NCBI GenBank assembly: GCA_963573385.1
Contig: CAUYLG010022336.1
Coordinates: 62,001-126,000 of the forward strand
Length of the DNA stretch: 64,000 bases
Direction: 5' to 3'
DNA from: Cacajao melanocephalus
Lineage: Eukaryota > Chordata > Mammalia > Primates > Pitheciidae
In this document: positions 27,729 through 41,089 of the stretch, in pieces
Numbering within the stretch: position 1 is the first letter of the stretch
How the letters are laid out: each line of letters begins with the position of its first letter
Notes under the pieces: generated by a model
Database searches by the model: none
What the model saw: only the letters and a program-made list of their open reading frames with translations
What the model was told of the DNA's origin: nothing
Program-made: the position numbers and the translations under genes

Positions 27729-27787
27729 CTGCAAATATATCTACAACCTGCTACAAAATATATCTGCAAATATATCTACAACCTGCT
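27729..27787. repeat. Short tandem duplication, period 35
   Basis: A 24-base block at 27729-27752 (starts CTGCAAATATAT, ends CAACCTGCT) is repeated perfectly at 27764-27787, giving about 1.7 copies of a 35-base unit. Perfect identity suggests a recent event. Confidence 0.9.
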
Positions 27788-28060
27788 CACTGTTCCTCTC
27801 ATTGAAAACCTTCCCTCTCCATATGATTCCAAGCTAACTCCTGCTTCTCGTTTAGATTTCCCTGGACTGTGCCTCTTCCATGCGCTACGTCAGAGAAACA
27901 CCACACAGTATTACAATTGCTCTTGCATTGCATGTTTCGCCCAGTAGCTTCTGAGTGCCTGAAGGATATGGAATTGAGTCTCAGTCATTTGTATATTTGT
28001 GGCCCCTAGAAGTGAGCTTAGCACATCAAAAGGACTCAATACATATTTACCAAGTGAGTA
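27788..28060 (+). repeat. L2 LINE 3' end
   Basis: 'ggaattgagtctcagtcatttgtatatttgtggcccctagaagtgagcttagcacatcaaaaggactcaatacatatttaccaag' matches the L2 tail, in which ...GTATCCCCAGCGCCTAGAACAGTGCCTGGCACATAGTAGGCACTCAATAAATATTTG is expected. Confidence 0.75.
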
Positions 28061-29562
<1,502 letters not shown>

Positions 29563-29689
29563 CTCACAGGTTTTATTAAGCAGTATTTTACCTTTTCTCT
29601 TTGGGATTTTTTCTGGGAACACTTCAGTTTTTTGCAAAATTTAAGGAGGTTTAAAAAAAATCCAATAGTCATGCCCATAGAGATCACAG

Positions 29690-29900
29690 GCTCACAAAGC
29701 AGACAAAACTTGTTTTGAAGTCATGTTCTGTCCTTTATGCACCACTTAATACCAGGTAAATTCCTCTCAAAGTAATTACTTCCTCACCTGTAAAATGGAA
29801 ATAAAAATCAACCCTTCTCTAAGACTGGTCTGAAGAACCAAATGAAATCAAGGCTTCAAAACCAACTGGCGTAATGTATCGTACCAGTAAATGTTACATG
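29690..29900 (+). repeat. MIR SINE
   Basis: 'acttcctcacctgtaaaatggaaataaaaatcaacccttctctaagactggtctgaagaaccaaatgaaatc' matches the sense MIR core (TTTCCTCATCTGTAAAATGGGGATAATAATAGTACC...GGATTAAATGAG). Confidence 0.85.
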
Positions 29901-30575
29901 TTAGACTCTAAAAGTGGGTCATCCACTTGAAGGGACAGAGTGATAAAAACAATGTTGGATAAATGAAATCTTTTTGTTAAAAACATATTGCACAGAATAG
30001 TTATAAAAAGCAGGCACATTCCATCAAGTTCTTCCTAGAACATTCCTGTTTCTTTGGAGTTCTTCCTTGTAATTAAAATAGATAAATGGATAATTACTAA
30101 ACTTAAAAAAAAAGAGCACAATATTTGTAGCTGAATATATACTTCCATATATATGGAAAACAGGCCAATAACATTAATTATTCATGCAGTATGCAAAATA
30201 ACTTCTTACATTCTTACACATCTCCTTTTGACAAGGTACAATGGTGGTTATCAGTGATGATCACAGTGGATTTTTCAATCTCAGGTGACATAAATAATCA
30301 CGTACTGTGTAAGAGGGCCAGAAATGCTGTCTGCATGGGCTGCAATGGGAACATAGGCACAGGGAGCCTGAAAAAGTGGGGGCTTCAGATAGAATCATCC
30401 TAGCACCTGTTGAAGAAAAGATGGAAGTGGACAGCAGAGCTGCCCCTGGGACACCTCCATGTGCTTTAAAGAAAGACACTCCTTCCTCAATATGGTTACA
30501 GAAACATGTTTTAATTCACTGATTCTATTGGAGAAACATGCTTTATTGTTTTGTTGTAATAATACACAACACTCA
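29901..30575. other. Unassigned sequence with a 16-base perfect palindrome
   Basis: TTCCATATATATGGAA at 30143-30158 is a perfect palindrome. It is two bases longer inside than a CArG box. The GC-balanced part at 30190-30480 is non-repetitive; its frames (30191-30403 and 30261-30479 on opposite strands) show no domain. Confidence 0.4.
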
Positions 30576-30770
30576 AATGTGTGTGTGTGAATGTGAGTGT
30601 GAGTGGGTATGCATGTGGTGGGATGGTATCTGAGTCTGTATGAGGATGTACATTTGTGTAAGTCTGTGCAAGTATCAAGGCCAGTGTGTGTTAGTGTATG
30701 AGTGACTGAGAGCACGTACATGTGTGACTGTGAGAATGTGTGATGGTGTATTAGTGTAAGTGTGTAGAGG
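30576..30770. repeat. Degenerate (TG)n / TGAG-rich tract
   Basis: About 195 bases are built mainly from GTGTGT, GTGAGT and GTATG units. It is alternating purine-pyrimidine over short stretches. The reverse 108-codon frame at 30395-30721, rich in T and H, is a translation of this repeat. Confidence 0.85.
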
Positions 30771-31005
30771 GACTTTTATAAGGTCTAGGTAACATCTGAA
30801 TGGTGCTCCTTAGATGTGGTATTCTTGTGCACTCCCAAGCCCACAAAACCATAAGTGGTACTCCCAAGGAGTGACCCAACTAGAGATAGGAAGAAGAAAT
30901 AAGAAACCATGCCAACCACCAATGAAGATGTCCTTTATTAGCAGTGGCAATCTGTTGAAAGGAAGGGGATGTGATGACATTCAAGACATTTCTGAAAGAG
31001 AATGC

Positions 31006-31169
31006 ACATATATATCTATACATATATATATGCACATATACATATACACACATATGTATATATACATATATAGAGAGAGAGAGGGAGAGAGAGAGAGTAA
31101 TTAAAATAGGTAAATGAATAATCACCAAACTAAATCTATCTTTCTATCTATCTATTTATCTATCTATCC
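31006..31169. repeat. Compound microsatellites (TA/CA)n, (GA)n and (TATC)n
   Basis: 31006-31071 alternates AT and AC steps, 31071-31097 is (GA)n, and 31135-31169 is (TATC)n. These generate the low-complexity 96- and 82-codon frames on opposite strands here. Confidence 0.95.
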
Positions 31170-31391
31170 TCTCTGTTAACCCAGAGGCATTGTCTGCCTC
31201 AGGGAGGATTTGAATTAGAAGACCAGAAAGGCAAGGAAAGAGATAATCAATTGAAATATTGAATTACCAAAACAGAATTTTTGAGTCTATTCCAGGAATC
31301 TTTGTGGAAAGGAAAAGGAATTTTCCATACTTTGAAGGCTCTCTTTCACACATCAAGCAGGAAACCTGGCTACTCAGATCACCTGGTTTTA

Positions 31392-31560
31392 GTGGCAGAT
31401 ATGATGTAAAGTAGAGGTTCTTAAACTTCATCAGATGACAAATTCCCTGAAGGGCTTGCTAAAATGCAGCTTGCTGGGCTCCCCTCTCTGACAATCTGAT
31501 TCAGTTGGTCTGGGGTAGAGACCAGATATTTTCCCTTTTAACAGTTCTCATAGGATGCGG
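31392..31560 (+). mobile_element. MER5A-type hAT element
   Basis: 'gtagaggttcttaaacttcatcag', 'gggcttgctaaaatgcagcttgctgggctcccctctctgacaatctgattcagttggtctggggtagagacc' and 'tttttaac'-like text follow the MER5A consensus order (GGTTCTCAAACTTTG..., ATTTAATCAGAATCTCTGGGGGTGGGACC). It has no coding capacity. Confidence 0.85.
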
Positions 31561-32001
31561 AGTTGCTGGTGTAGAAAACACCTCAAGAATCATCCACGTA
31601 AGGAAAATTCTCTCCAGATACTAAGCCTTTCAAGGAAGGAAAAAAGGGGATTTGCAAGGGAGAAAGGTAGCTTGAAAATGATACATGAGTGTCTAAGAAT
31701 ATATCAAAGACCTTCAGCCAAGAGAGTGGAAACCTAAAACACAGAAACTTCAAAGACCCCCAGATAATGATAAGCAACATAGATAGGCTGAGATAGGGCT
31801 GGTCCCCTGCTACCATTTTACATATAGCATGATGCCATAGCAGTGACACCGGAGAGAGATGGGGAGGTCCCTAGACAGTGATTCTGTCTGCCTCGAGTTT
31901 CTGTGCAGGGTACCCAGTAGTTCCTGTGTGCCCTGGAAAAGATGAAACATGCCAAGAGGAAGGACAAACAAAGAGTGGACAATCCAAGGATGCAGAGAGA
32001 T
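31561..32001. other. GC-richer unassigned block, left part
   Basis: This is more GC-rich than its surroundings and continues beyond the hAT insertion at 32002-32203. Overlapping frames of 60-108 codons occur on both strands between 31555 and 32197, none with a domain I recognise. It may be an LTR or another old repeat that I cannot name, or unique sequence. Confidence 0.35.
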
Positions 32002-32203
32002 CAGGGGCTGACAAACCTTCTCTGAGAGTAAGGAGCCTGAGAGTAAATATTTTAGACTTTGCAGGACATCCAGTCTTTGTTGCAACTACCCACAACTGCT
32101 GTTGTAGAAGGAAAACTGACAGCCTTAACCAACAAGCTAAATGGCTGGATTTAGCCCCACAGCAGCTAGGTTTTACTTGCATACTGTAGTTTACCAAACC
32201 CTG
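32002..32203 (+). mobile_element. Short non-autonomous hAT-type DNA transposon
   Basis: It starts CAGGGGCTGACAAACCTTCT and ends TAGTTTACCAAACCCTG, inverted repeats of the CAGGGGTCGGCAAAC type. Inside, 'gagagtaaatattttagactttgcaggacat' is the characteristic block of this family. About 200 bp, non-coding. Confidence 0.85.
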
Positions 32204-32500
32204 CTATGGAAAACTCAAAAACCAGAGACAAAGAAACGTCTGCCTCAACAGCATGTATGTGCATTTACGACCCTGTAATGGCCAGACCTTGGTGGGCAAA
32301 AACACAAGATACCAGGCAACCATATCCCCGAGGACATCAATGAGGACTGAGACAGCACATAGACCAGAAAGAACCCTCTTGCTCATCATGAGGACATGGG
32401 AATTCAGCCCTGCTCCCTGGACCATCTTGGGAAGGAAAGAGAAAGGAATGTGGACTCACTTAAAGAAAAACATTCCTCACATGAAATATGAACTTTAAAT
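32204..32500. other. GC-richer unassigned block, right part
   Basis: This probably continues 31561-32001 across the hAT insertion. Frames on both strands (32204-32425 and 32253-32498) have no recognisable domain. Confidence 0.35.
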
Positions 32501-34405
32501 TGACTGAGGATTTAGTCAACTGCAATTGAATTCCTCTGAAATAGAAAAAAAAAAAAAAAAAACAGAAGTAGTGGCTGAAATAGCTTCACTTAGTAAAGTT
32601 GTTTTCTGTCTCCATCATTGAGGACAGGATATTGTTACTCATAAATAAAGCAGAATAGCATCTTTTGTCTGTCTGAGTATGATGTGTAAATATCAAACCC
32701 CATTTCAGGAGAGAAAAAAATATATCATTTCTGTCATCTTGTAGTGCACAGGGTCCTGAAAAAATTAAAGTCAGGATATATAATACTTCCTCAGAGCAAA
32801 TGATGTCAAAAGTAGAGGTTGCCTTAGTTCCTCATATTTACTGCTTTCAGAGCAGCTGTCAAACTTTATCATGAGCATTCTTTACTTTTCTAAATTCTCA
32901 CCACTAGATTGAGAATCTAAATTATAGGAATTACTTAAAAAGAGTTTTTTCAGATTCCTGTGAAGATCCAAAGCACAGAGTAGGTGTTCAAATTTTATGT
33001 TGAGTTTATGTGGTTTTACAAGACTACAATTAAAGTTGTTGCTGGGAATCCTCCTCATTGACCTCTTCATCTATGTTAAGTGCTACAATATAGAAAGACT
33101 ATTGTGGTTTACCACACACGCATATAATTATTCTCAATTACCTTTAACCAAAAAAGGCCAAAAAGTTACATTTAGAATTTTTTCCTTCCAGAGTGCTACT
33201 CAGAACTTTTATCTGAGTCAGTTTAATGCCTAGCCTTAGAAATTCTTTTGCATCTCCACCTCCCATACTTTCTCTTGTTTTTTTTCTATCTCGTGACACT
33301 ATTTCAAAAACCAGGAAAACTAATAATACAGAATTGGATTATAGAAGTAATTTCAGTTCAGCTAAAGGGTTCCATTAAAAGTTTCCCAGCTTCAAGAATC
33401 ATGTTTACAGAACATAAAACATAGACACAGTTTGTCTAGTAAGACTTCTTGTACACTACTATTGAGTTTTCAAGAACAGAAAAAAAAAGAGAAAGTGAGA
33501 ATGAGAGTGGTGTTATCTGTCTTTTTTTGCAAGCCAATCAATCTTCAAAAGGAAAGAGACCTCTCTCTTCCAAGGAAGGCCGACTGAAATGAGCCCCAAG
33601 CCCTATTACCCCTGTAAGAATGGACTGAATGGATCTTGTCTAAGGGAGCTTTGCCTGCCGAAATCAACCTGCTTCCTGGAGAGATAATGAGGAAGTGCAG
33701 CAGTGGAAAAGAGGCAACCTTCCTCAAAGCAGATTCTCTCCTCACCCTAAATACTGATGGCAAAGATAGGGGCCAAGGTCAGGGACCTGTCAGAAGCCTT
33801 CAGTGAACTGAGTTATTTGAGGCGGATGGAAGAAAGCCAGGAGAAATAAATGCTAAAATCTTTCACTTCAAAACTTTTCTGAATCAGTTAACATGACAGC
33901 AGAGAACTAGTGTGTACAAATATAACATTTTATTTGAAGTTACTTGCTTATGCTTAGGATATTTTCTGGGAGACTTAAAAATGTATTAAATGCCTCCATA
34001 AGTGGTTTAAAACAAATTGAGGCTAAATATCTGAATTCGTTTTCTTAAGCTTCTTACACCCACACACTGAAGTTGAAAACATACTATATTGTTTTATATG
34101 CTTGAAAAAGAACAAAAGGTTCCCCATTATACTTTACTTACAAACTACGTATTCCCCATTCGTTAGTTTTTCTGTCAGCTTAAGATGTTCTCCAAGTACA
34201 GAGAGAAGCATCTCAATTATTGTCACTAAAAAAAAATGAAGCACCATGTAATGAATCCCTTATCAGAAAGTAAGCAAGCAATGACTATTTTCTGAAGGAG
34301 CAATGGCAGACACATATTCGAATATCATTTTGTACTGTATTTCCTTATTTTTGTAATTTGAATGACATATCCACTGTAGATTTATATTAATTTAAAACAT
34401 AAAAC
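32501..34405. other. Unassigned sequence
   Basis: There is a 19-base A run near 32552. 33540-33840 is GC-richer ('aggaaggccgactgaaatgagccccaagccc') and might be an unnamed LTR or repeat. A 72-codon reverse frame at 33545-33763 has no recognisable domain. Confidence 0.4.
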
Positions 34406-35017
<612 letters not shown>

Positions 35018-36493
35018 CTAAAATAGTATTGCACGATCTAAACACAGCTCATAAAACATTAAACACTGCCATTTTCTTATTTTGCTTACAGGTCAGCTCA
35101 GTTCTTCCCCTCTCCAATTTATCCATCCATATCCTCATATCCCTACTGAGCTCCTATTACTTTGATCGAGATAGGCACATGCAATGAATGATGACAGGGA
35201 AAATGGGATCTGGGATAAGTACTTATTATTTTGCATTCCCAGCATTTTCTCCCAACATCACATACGGTTTGGGTGAGATTATCAATTACAGTGCCTCATC
35301 TACTTCTAGGCAACTAGAATGGACCTATTCATAGCCAATCTTATTATTCTATTCTCCTCCACGGTGGGATTGGTCAAAAAACAGAAATGTGGTCAATGAA
35401 GGCTAATCATATTCCTTCCAGAAACATTTGATATATGTATTTTGTAGAAAGACGAACTCCTTGATTCTGGCATAACAAGAAATCAGGTAAGCTAAGAGCT
35501 GTGAAGGGCTATCCTTTATACATTGTGCAAAGTGTTGAGAACCTGTTTCAGAATGAGCAAAATAGAGGGATATAGAATAAAGAGTAGGAAAAAGAGAGGA
35601 AGAAATGGACAAGGAAGAGTAGAGAGGAGCAGTAAGAGAGGCAGGGAGGGTGGATGAGATTTAGAATGACAAAAGGCACAGGAGTTAACACTGAGCATAT
35701 CATTTTAGCCTCTGCTTCCAGACATGCCAGAAGCCAGCGAATCCCTGGACTTCCATGTTAAGTAAGACAACAAATTATGGGATAAACTAACATAATCTTT
35801 GACACTTGTCACTGAAAGATTCCTAATTCATATAGCATCAATTCTGACCTCAGTATTAAGACACAGCTACATACAGCTAATGACAGTAATTTTGCCTTTT
35901 ATTATGAATGTTAAAAATGATATTCCATAGGAAAATACAAAGAGCAGCTCATAGGAGCTCACACAGAACTTGCTAAAGTGGATGGCCTCTACAGAAGATA
36001 TGGATGAACACATGCAAAGGATAAGAGAAAGGGCATTTCAAGCGTAGGGATGCGAGTGAGTGAAAAGTAGAGTGGTAGGCACTGTTCTTTCACTGGCTCA
36101 GTCCCTACTTGCGTTCCCTTCTCCCTTAGCCATCTTCCAGGTAGGGGCAGCCATGACCGGGTGTTGCCCAATGAGATGTGAAACAAAGGCTTCTGGAGTC
36201 AGCCTCTGAGAAACCTTGTATTTTCCTGAAAAAAAAAGAAAGAAGTAGTGGGGGTGGGGTGGGGGGAAGGACAGGACAATTGGGCATAGCTCTTTACTCA
36301 ATCCATTCCACATCTCTTTTTTCCTTGCTTGGAACATGACAGAGAGTTGAAGGTGCAGCAGCCTTCAACTGAGGTGACTATCATGAGGACAAAAGTTTAC
36401 ATAGTAAAGATGATACGGCTCACAGGCAGAAAGATCTTAGGTCATTAAAAGCATCCCTGAGGAGTCATACTACCTCTGAACTGGCTGCCTATC
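35018..36493. other. Unassigned sequence with a purine-rich tract
   Basis: 35560-35660 is purine-rich on the plus strand (GGAAGAAATGGACAAGGAAG type), and 36243-36270 holds GGGGTGGGGTGGGG. I see no gene or named repeat. Frames at 35403-36337 are without recognisable domains. Confidence 0.4.
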
Positions 36494-36782
36494 TGTAGAC
36501 CTTTTCTTTTCTTTTTTTTTTTTAATTATACATTAAGTTTTGGGGTACATGTGTGGAATGTACAGGTTTGTTACATAGGTATACACCACGTGCCATGGTG
36601 TTTTACTGCATCCATCCTCCAACATCTACATCTAGGTATTTCTCCTAATGTTAGCCCTCCCCAATCCACCCACCCCCTGCTGTCCCTCCCCAAAAATTAA
36701 CTTCAGATGGATTAAAGATTTAAACATCAGATCTAACACCATAAAAACCCTAGAAGAAAACCTAGGATGTAGACCTTTTCTT
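36494..36782 (-). mobile_element. Short twin-primed L1 insertion with perfect target-site duplication
   Basis: Perfect 15-base duplications TGTAGACCTTTTCTT lie at 36494-36508 and 36768-36782. The body (36509-36767) has two parts. The first is an antisense L1 3' end ('aattatacattaagttttggggtacatgtgtgg') with its A tail as a T tract. From about 36692 a sense ORF2 piece follows ('attaacttcagatggattaaagatttaaac'). This is a 5'-inverted LINE-1 of L1PA/L1PB-like age, non-functional at 259 bp. Confidence 0.93.
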
Positions 36783-39576
36783 ATATAAACATCAACAGCA
36801 GGTTTGTATATTCTGTTACATGAACCATTCTTAACTGATATGGGAATGTTAGAAATAACAGCACGTGTGATGAAAAACTGGAACTGATATCCAGCAGTTA
36901 CACATGTTTATGTTCAAATGTCTGCTCTGAATAGCTGAGACGTGCTCTGAAACTTTGAAATACTCGGAGAACAAGCACTCAAAATAACACAGATGCATGA
37001 AGCAGTAAGTTGAAGCTGGAAAGAGATTGTGACTAGATTGTGGAGAACCTAAAAAATCACGGTAAGGAGAATGTTATTTGGTATAGTGGACCTGAAATGT
37101 CTTAATCTGTGTAGATAAGACATGCTACAATCACGAGTCCAATGAGCCAACTGATAATAGTAAGAAGAGCCTTCAAAAATCCTCTTTACATTAGTATGTA
37201 AACCAAGAGGAACTTCAATTAATACTAAATTAATACCGGTTTCGTGACCTTCTAGTGCCTTAAATTTACCTCTGAAATTTTATTTTAAAAGTTAAGAATA
37301 TTTGGGTTTAAAATTCAAAGCCTGTAATTAGTTATTAGATCATTGAAAACACCTGGCTTTTCCCAGAAGCTATCTGTTTGCAAAAATATGTGAATGAGAG
37401 AAAAGATGGATCAAGTTTTTCTAAAAATAACCTTCAGAGCCAGAAAATGACTTACATGAAAAAATATTATGTATAATTACACCAAATGGCAGTTAAGGTA
37501 TTAAGCATAAAAAATTTGCACTTAATGAAAAGTAGAAACTAGAAAACAAACTATTAGAGTATGGTTACTGGCTGACTTTTAAGTTATATTTGACATTTTT
37601 AGACTGCATCATTCTTAATTATCTGCTAAAATGTTAAAATGGGCAGGTCAGCTTTCTTTTTCTGTTTGCAGCAGAGAGCTAATGGGTGAACTGTCCAACT
37701 ATCCTGAAATGCAGGCCCTTTTTCAATTACTTGAACTATTATTGAAATTAATGCTTACCCTTGCATATGTGTAGGCAGAAAGGATGCAGAAAGCTGTCTT
37801 TGTGGATGCATTATTCCATTTCCAAACACTCCACAGGGCACAAATGCTCCATCCCAGTATTTCTCTAAGTGTAAAGTCTGCTTTTCAGAATAAATCATTT
37901 GCACACAAGCTGGCAGGCATAATACCCTGCTGGACAAGAGCAGAGACCAACTTTCCCTTCCTTTTCCTTTCAAGTAGAAAAATCAATTGTAGATGGCCTT
38001 TCTGATTTGATATTTTTTGACATATATACAAGAAAATAACTTTTCCTATTGCTGACTTAAAATAAAAACTTAGAAACATTGCTTTAAAACATGTTTGCAA
38101 TTTTTTAAGCAGGAGCACTTTTTCTACACCTCCCACAATTTACAGCAATCCTTTTGAAGACGGAAATACTTCCACTGATTACAAATTTTATTCTATAATG
38201 CCCTGTTCTCTTATACAGGGTTGCAGGAAAATACATGCTGCCTAGATTTTTATAGATCAAATTTCACATTTAAATATTTCCCTTCCGGATGCTTATGGAA
38301 GTGAACTGATTTTTTATTCATAAACTTGATTCACAGAGCTTTTAAATCTGTGTAGGAAGTGTATATGTTTCTTCCTAGATATGTCCTTTAGTGGGGGGAA
38401 TGGGTCTTCCAGGAATTAATTTTATTAAGTGCAGTTTTAAAAAAATATTACTGTCATCATTAACTTCCCTCAGATTTCCAGAAAATTCTGATTAGAAATA
38501 CAATGCTGTGTTGTAAGAATTTACCTAAACTGAACGCCCAGTGGAAAACAGGTGGTCCTACTTTTACATATTACCATGGGAGAGAAGTGAAACCTAAAGA
38601 CAGAAACAATATTAAGCAAACATAGACATAAATTCTCTTCTGCTTATTCTTCTGCTCTGCAGAAATAATTATGAAAATGTAGAAACACAACTATAGTTTA
38701 TCTCTGTAGATTAATGGAACATATCTTTGTTTTATTTTGTTTTCAAAATGCCATTCTGGCTTAATCTTATTTTTATTTTTTGCTGTACATGTTATATATC
38801 ATACACATGTTTTAGATTAAGGAAAGGACATAAATCACAAATACTTGCACTCACTCTTTTTAATGTCTGATTGTTTAGTCTATTATTACTTGTTCATGAG
38901 ATTCACCATAAATTCCTCATTTAAAACAACATATATTTTTAATTAGGTATATGAAGCAGAATCCAGTTCTAGTACTCATTCTTATTCAGTTGCTTTTATT
39001 ATCATGGTTCAATAAGCCATGAGTGCTCTTACTGTTTCAGTTTCAGAAGGTGTACTTAACCTACAGACCCAGTCCCAAAGTAGTTTTTAAACATTAAAAT
39101 CCCTTTTGAAAAGTATGTTTTCATTCCTCTTGGAAAATAAATTTTAAAGGAAACATTTTAATATTAAGAAAAATAATAAAACCAATATTTAAGTTCTAGA
39201 ACAGAAGTATTTGGCTAAAATATGTTAATTTATAAAAACTAAAGAACAAAGCAAAGCTTTTGAGATTTGGTTGAAGCAAAACCTTCAAGAATAACCTTCA
39301 GGAAAAATACATGTTTGTGCCTTCATTCTAATATGGTTTTAAACGTAAGAACCTTACTTTTTAAGCAAATAAACATATTTATGAGAACTAAAAAGATACA
39401 AATTTTTAAAAAATATTAAAAAGTAAAACATAGCACAGAATATAAAACTAATTTATATAATTAAACACGAATACTTAATTAAATAATATAAAATTGATGT
39501 TTATATTAATATATAAACACCAATTTAACTGAATGTATGCAACCCACATCAAAACTGTAACAATTCATAAATCTGC
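36783..39576. other. Unassigned repeat-poor AT-rich sequence
   Basis: About 2.8 kb shows no repeat that I recognise. Frames at 37755-38136 on both strands have no recognisable domain. Low repeat load is compatible with some constraint, but this is not testable here. Confidence 0.4.
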
Positions 39577-40000
39577 TTAGAAAATTAATCCATGAAAAAC
39601 AAGCTGTCCCTTTGTTTTCTCCCCCCAGTCCATAGAGCCAAGGGAAAATACACAATGAGAGCCTGCCTCTTCAGAGGTACCCTTGTCAGGTTCCCTTGAG
39701 ATGTCGCTGCTCTGTGCCCTTGTTTTGGAGCTCTCTCCTCTGCCTTCATCCACCCTCCTCTCCATAACTGACTCTAAGCCCCAACCACAAGTTACAAATT
39801 AGGCAAACAGAACCACTCTTGGTCAAATGGTCGAAATCTCCCAGTGAAATCAGTGAGTTCTTTGTCCCGGGCACTATCACCTAACTCAGGAAAAAGGTCA
39901 AACAGCGCAGGAGAGGAGGACAAGATGGAGGGGGAGGGAAAGCATGCGCTAATTAGGCTGTCCCTCGGAAAGTACTTTTCAGCAGGAGACCTTGGCCATA
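39577..40000. other. GC-richer, non-repetitive island, candidate regulatory sequence
   Basis: This block stands out from AT-rich flanks and contains a very good splice-acceptor-like tract (TTTGTTTTCTCCCCCCAG, AG at 39627-39628), a YY1-like CAAGATGGAGG near 39921 and CpG-containing motifs. A 62-codon reverse frame at 39577-39765 has no recognisable domain. No matching strong donor or coding frame supports an exon. Confidence 0.3.
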
Positions 40001-40164
40001 TTTTGATAATTCTTTCTTAATACAGTGTAGCAAAACGATACAGAAAGTAAATAAGAAAGCAGGAAACATCGTGAATGGTGTATTTTGAATTAAGGTCGAA
40101 AATAAACTTTTTTGAATTTAAACTTTCAGAATATGATTGTTAAAAAATATTTATGATATGTTTA

Positions 40165-40260
40165 TAGAAACTTATTGGGTTGTACACCCATAAAAGGCGA
40201 ATGCTTTTTATGTAAATTATACATCAAGAAACCTAAATTTTTTCTTTGAAAGAGAAAAAA
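40165..40260 (+). mobile_element. Possible L1 3'-end fragment
   Basis: 'gggttgtacacccataaaaggcgaatgctttttatgtaaattatacatcaag' resembles the 3' end of L1M-type elements (...ACACCCAAAAGGGTGAATTTTATGGTATGTGAATTATACCTCAATAAA). Confidence 0.5.
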
Positions 40261-40439
40261 AGTTAAAAATAAAATATACTTAGAGATACTGAACATTTCT
40301 TATTCAAAATTGTTTTTTTGTTGTAGAATCTTTAAAGGTATTGGCTACTTTAAAAATTGAATATGCCATTTTAATGTTATACCTTATAACATTATGTATA
40401 AAGTAGCTAATATACATTCAATCAGGACGGGCCAACATA

Positions 40440-40506
40440 TTAGGTTGGTGCCAAAGTAATTGTTGCTTTTGCCATTACTTTTAATTGAAAGTAATGCACC
40501 AACCTA
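40440..40506. mobile_element. MADE1 mariner MITE with internal deletion
   Basis: It starts TTAGGTTGGTGCCAAAGTAA and ends GTAATGCACCAACCTA. The 11-base termini TAGGTTGGTGC (40441-40451) and GCACCAACCTA (40496-40506) are perfect inverted repeats. It is about 67 bp against the usual 80, with the loss in the right arm. A TA lies on each side, as expected for mariner. MADE1 derives from Hsmar1 and is the source of many miR-548 genes. Confidence 0.93.
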
Positions 40507-40707
40507 TATTTAATGTATTGACACTACATCACTAACATTTCTATAAGTTTGGATTTAATGCTACTGCTAACATGAATGAAGTGATGTGTACAATCTCAAG
40601 AGAGGTCCTGAAATCTAATATTTTAAATATGCTGTTCTCCAATTTTAGATTTAGTTTTTAAAAGTACTACATGCTTTAGTTATTTAAAGCTAAAAAGAAT
40701 TAAGTTC

Positions 40708-40752
40708 ACTGATGGATGGGTAGGTGGATGGATGGATGGATGGATGGGAGGC
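40708..40752. repeat. (GATG)n microsatellite
   Basis: Repeated GATG/GGATG units ('gatggatgggtaggtggatgg...'). It contributes to a chance 81-codon reverse frame at 40690-40935. Confidence 0.95.
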
Positions 40753-41089
40753 AGAGGAAGAGAAAGAGAGAAAAGCTCTAATAATAAAATCTAATATATG
40801 AAATAAATATACCTCAAGTGAATCTGGTTGAAGAAGGTATGAGATTCTCAAAGAAATTTCTGGAGATCCTTCGGATACGGTTTGAAAACTAATGTTCCAA
40901 AGGAGCCTTAATATTAGATTTAAAAAAAAATTCACTAAGGTTTTTAAAAAATTCTGTAAAACTAAGAATGTCCTCTAAGGTAAATGAAATACCAAATATT
41001 GAACGTACTTATTATAATTTGTTAATCAGCTCTGATTAGCATTTATTGAGATATATGGCTGATATAAAATATGAATATGGATTCATTTC

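Noticed and set aside
27729..27787. Possible CRISPR-like repeat-spacer unit
   Set aside because: Only two copies, period 35 with an 11-base gap, in a primate genome. It is a simple tandem duplication.
30395..30721. 108-codon minus-strand frame rich in T and H
   Set aside because: Encoded by the degenerate TG tract on the opposite strand.
31555..32498. Dense overlapping frames on both strands as a possible gene
   Set aside because: Frames contradict one another, cross a hAT insertion and show no recognisable domain. Kept only as an unassigned GC-richer block.
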